64,000 bases of DNA, from contig JADJTP010000001.1 in NCBI GenBank assembly GCA_016711095.1, forward strand, positions 620,001-684,000, in the 5' to 3' direction. The stretch comes from Actinomycetales bacterium (lineage in GTDB: Bacteria > Actinomycetota > Actinomycetes > Actinomycetales > Dermatophilaceae). The notes below the pieces were generated by a model, which had not been told where the DNA came from, made no database searches, and worked only from the letters and a program-made list of their open reading frames with translations. The position numbers and the translations under genes are program-made. Shown here in pieces: positions 62,189-64,000 of this stretch (the first letter of the stretch is position 1; each line of letters opens with the position of its first letter).

Positions 62189-63370
62189 GTGCCCGTCGAC
62201 GCGCGCCGCCTGGAGCACGAGAGCATCGTCGCGGCGCCCAAGGTGCTGCTGCATGATCACCTCGACGGCGGTCTGAGGCCTCAGACGATCATCGAGCTTG
62301 CCGACGAGGTCGGCTATGGCGGGCTGCCGAGCACCGACGCGGCCGACCTCGACCGCTGGTTCCGTGAGAGCAGCGACTCCGGCTCGCTGATTCGCTATCT
62401 GCAGACCTTCGACCAGACCGTCGCGGTCATGCAGACCGAGGCTGGCCTGCACCGGGTCGCCAGGGAGTGTGCGCTGGACCTCTCCGCCGACGGCATTGTC
62501 TATGCCGAGAGCCGCTTCGCCCCGGAGCAGCACCTCTCCCAGGGACTCTCTCTCGAACAGGTCGTCGAGGCGGTCAATGCGGGCTTCCGCGACGGCGAGC
62601 GGGAGGCCGCCGCGGCCGGACACCCCATCCGGGTCACGGCCCTGCTCACGGCGATGCGGCATGCAGCGAAGAGCTCGGAGATCGCGACGCTCGCGGTCCG
62701 TTACCGAGACGACGGCGTCGCTGGCTTCGACATCGCCGGCGCCGAGGACGGTTTCCCGCCGACGCGCCACCTCGACGCATTCGAGTATCTGCAGCGTGAG
62801 AACGCCCACTTCACGATCCACGCCGGAGAGGCCTTCGGCCTGCCGAGCATCTGGGAGGCCGTGCAGTATTGCAGCACCGACCGACTCGGTCACGGCGTGC
62901 GGATCGTCGACGACATCACCATCGGTGGGGTGCCGGTCCCGCTCTGGGTGGCCCAGGCACATGCGGCCAAGGTGCGTAACTACCTTGACGTCGACCTGTC
63001 CACGGTGCGCTTGGGCCGGCTCGCGGCATATGTGCGCGACTCCCGCATCCCGCTGGAGATGTGTCCGAGCAGCAACGTGCAGACCGGGGCGGCCCGGACG
63101 CTCGGGCTGCACCCCATCTCGTTGTTGTTGCGGCTGCTGTTCCGGGTCACCCTCAACACCGACAACCGACTGATGAGCGGCACCACGCTGTCCCGGGAGG
63201 CCGAGCTTATGGTCGACGAGGCGGGCTGGACGCTCGGGGACCTGCGCTGGGTGAGCATCAATGCGATGAAGTCGGCGTTCATCCCGTTCGACGAGCGGCT
63301 CGCGCTCATCGACGGCATGATCAAGCCCGGGTATGCCGCGCTCGGCTGCACCTCGGGCCGCCCACGCTGA
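62189..63370 (+). CDS. add: Adenosine deaminase
   Basis: A 393-residue zinc deaminase converting adenosine to inosine. It shows KVLLHDHLDGGLRPQT (HxH zinc site), IAGAEDGFPP, FTIHAGEAFG, RLGHGVRI and the terminal LNTDNRLMSGTTLS (zinc Asp region; Asn follows the usual NTDD first Asp). The GTG start abuts the cupin stop. It completes the uptake-and-salvage set that begins at 53300. Confidence 0.92.
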   Translation: MPVDARRLEHESIVAAPKVLLHDHLDGGLRPQTIIELADEVGYGGLPSTDAADLDRWFRESSDSGSLIRYLQTFDQTVAVMQTEAGLHRVARECALDLSADGIVYAESRFAPEQHLSQGLSLEQVVEAVNAGFRDGEREAAAAGHPIRVTALLTAMRHAAKSSEIATLAVRYRDDGVAGFDIAGAEDGFPPTRHLDAFEYLQRENAHFTIHAGEAFGLPSIWEAVQYCSTDRLGHGVRIVDDITIGGVPVPLWVAQAHAAKVRNYLDVDLSTVRLGRLAAYVRDSRIPLEMCPSSNVQTGAARTLGLHPISLLLRLLFRVTLNTDNRLMSGTTLSREAELMVDEAGWTLGDLRWVSINAMKSAFIPFDERLALIDGMIKPGYAALGCTSGRPR

Positions 63371-63405
63371 CCGGCGCCGATTCGAGCTGACGCTCAGCCG
63401 AGCGG

Positions 63406-63454
63406 ATCGGCTCAGCGGAGCGGATCGGCTCAGCGGAGCGGATCATCGGCGATG
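63406..63454. repeat. 18-bp direct repeats with hairpin between convergent genes
   Basis: GAGCGGATCGGCTCAGCG is repeated at 63410-63427 and 63428-63445 with a partial third copy to 63454. AGCCGA / TCGGCT (63406-63422) forms a small hairpin. The block separates the convergent add and RDD genes and also encodes the last codons of the latter, so it may be a two-way terminator. Confidence 0.65.
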
Positions 63455-63996
63455 AGCCGGTCGCGCAGCCGGGCATCGCGCATCAGCCGCTCGAGGTCGC
63501 GCCGTCGACGGTCGGCGGCGATGGCAGCGAGGACGTATTCCGGGTGGTTGCCTGAGGGCGGGGCTGGGGAGACGTAGGGCAGGGCCTCCTCGAGCAGCTC
63601 GCGGCCGAGTTGCTCGCGCACCGTCGGATCCATCGTGAACGCCGCGGGCAGGAAGGTCCGGATGGCCAAGGCCAGCCCGTCGGGCATCGTCGCGAGGTCG
63701 GCGCTGGTGACCCAGCCGGCCAGATGCGGGGGCATCGGCACCGGCGGGGGCAGGTTGGCCCGGTGTCGCTCCCGCACGACATAGGTGCCCGCGGCCATAT
63801 CGCCCAGGCGCTTACCGCGGGGGTTGACGACCGAAGCGATCACCGCCGGTAGGCCGAAGAAGAAGTAGATCTCCACGATGCCGATGAGGCTGCGGGTCAG
63901 GGCGTGTCGGAAGGTGATCGGGCCGGCATCGTCGCGCACGGTGCGCAGGCCCGTGGCCAGTTTGCCGATGGTGCGTCCCCGCGTCAGGGTGAGCAT
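63430..63996 (-). CDS. RDD-family membrane protein, 5' end outside window
   Basis: At least 188 residues. The visible part starts LTLTRGRTIGKLATGLRTVRDD, which is the middle of an RDD domain (the GRTxGK loop after the second helix), so the first helices and true start lie to the right of the window. One further membrane helix follows (FRHALTRSLIGIVEIYFFFGLPAVIASVV), then LGDMAAGTYVV and a soluble tail of about 110 residues. Function unknown; RDD proteins have been linked to ion transport. Confidence 0.8.
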   Translation of the reverse strand: MLTLTRGRTIGKLATGLRTVRDDAGPITFRHALTRSLIGIVEIYFFFGLPAVIASVVNPRGKRLGDMAAGTYVVRERHRANLPPPVPMPPHLAGWVTSADLATMPDGLALAIRTFLPAAFTMDPTVREQLGRELLEEALPYVSPAPPSGNHPEYVLAAIAADRRRRDLERLMRDARLRDRLIADDPLR

Positions 63997-64000
63997 TGCC

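Overview
The window is about 70 % GC, densely coded on both strands, and reads as a chromosomal stretch of an actinobacterium. Supporting traits are a monomeric isocitrate dehydrogenase, a three-gene type B succinate dehydrogenase, GTG/TTG starts, hairpin terminators without U-tracts, and actinobacterial-type homogentisate dioxygenase and methylsuccinyl-CoA dehydrogenase. A member of the Micrococcales (Intrasporangiaceae/Dermatophilaceae-like) is my best guess, by inference only. I saw no rRNA, tRNA, CRISPR array, transposase or prophage.

Layout. 1-10.2 kb: ethylmalonyl-CoA-pathway genes (two CitE/Mcl-type CoA lyases, then a methylsuccinyl-CoA dehydrogenase further on) separated by a PLDc_N membrane protein, a RIO kinase and a two-gene locus that is the most interesting item: a 1,154-residue alpha/beta-hydrolase-CHAT protease fusion followed by a metacaspase-like protease, closed by a strong hairpin. 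10.2-16.6 kb: stress protein, secreted 5'-nucleotidase, lipoprotein, zinc-ribbon protein, aminopeptidase P, YdeI-like protein. 16.6-21.5 kb: glpD and glpK with a lower-GC secreted SGNH hydrolase between them. 21.5-27.9 kb: a frameshifted AbiEi/DUF559 gene flanked by inverted repeats, mesaconyl-CoA hydratase, homogentisate dioxygenase, an aromatic hydroxylase and a LysR regulator. 28-32.6 kb: PHP phosphoesterase, RecB-like nuclease overlapping an orphan ParA, a SatD/membrane pair with two operator-like palindromes, aquaporin.

32.8-47.6 kb: isocitrate dehydrogenase, S10 carboxypeptidase, galactokinase, 2H phosphoesterase, YihY membrane protein, sdhCAB coupled to a DacA-like carboxypeptidase, mannose-1-phosphate guanylyltransferase, secreted phosphoesterase. 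47.6-53.2 kb: ABC-2 exporter pair, B12-dependent acyl-CoA mutase, M20 amidohydrolase. 53.3-63.4 kb: a nucleoside uptake and salvage cluster (BMP lipoprotein, ABC ATPase, two permeases, cytidine deaminase, thymidine phosphorylase, MFS transporter, cupin, adenosine deaminase). The window ends in a partial RDD-family membrane protein.

Across the whole window the heptamer GGCATAC/GTATGCC occurs about 70 times by hand count, roughly ten times expectation, in genes and between them, on both strands. Three copies of an intergenic inverted repeat with CACGGTTGTTCC/GGAACAACCGTG arms are also present.
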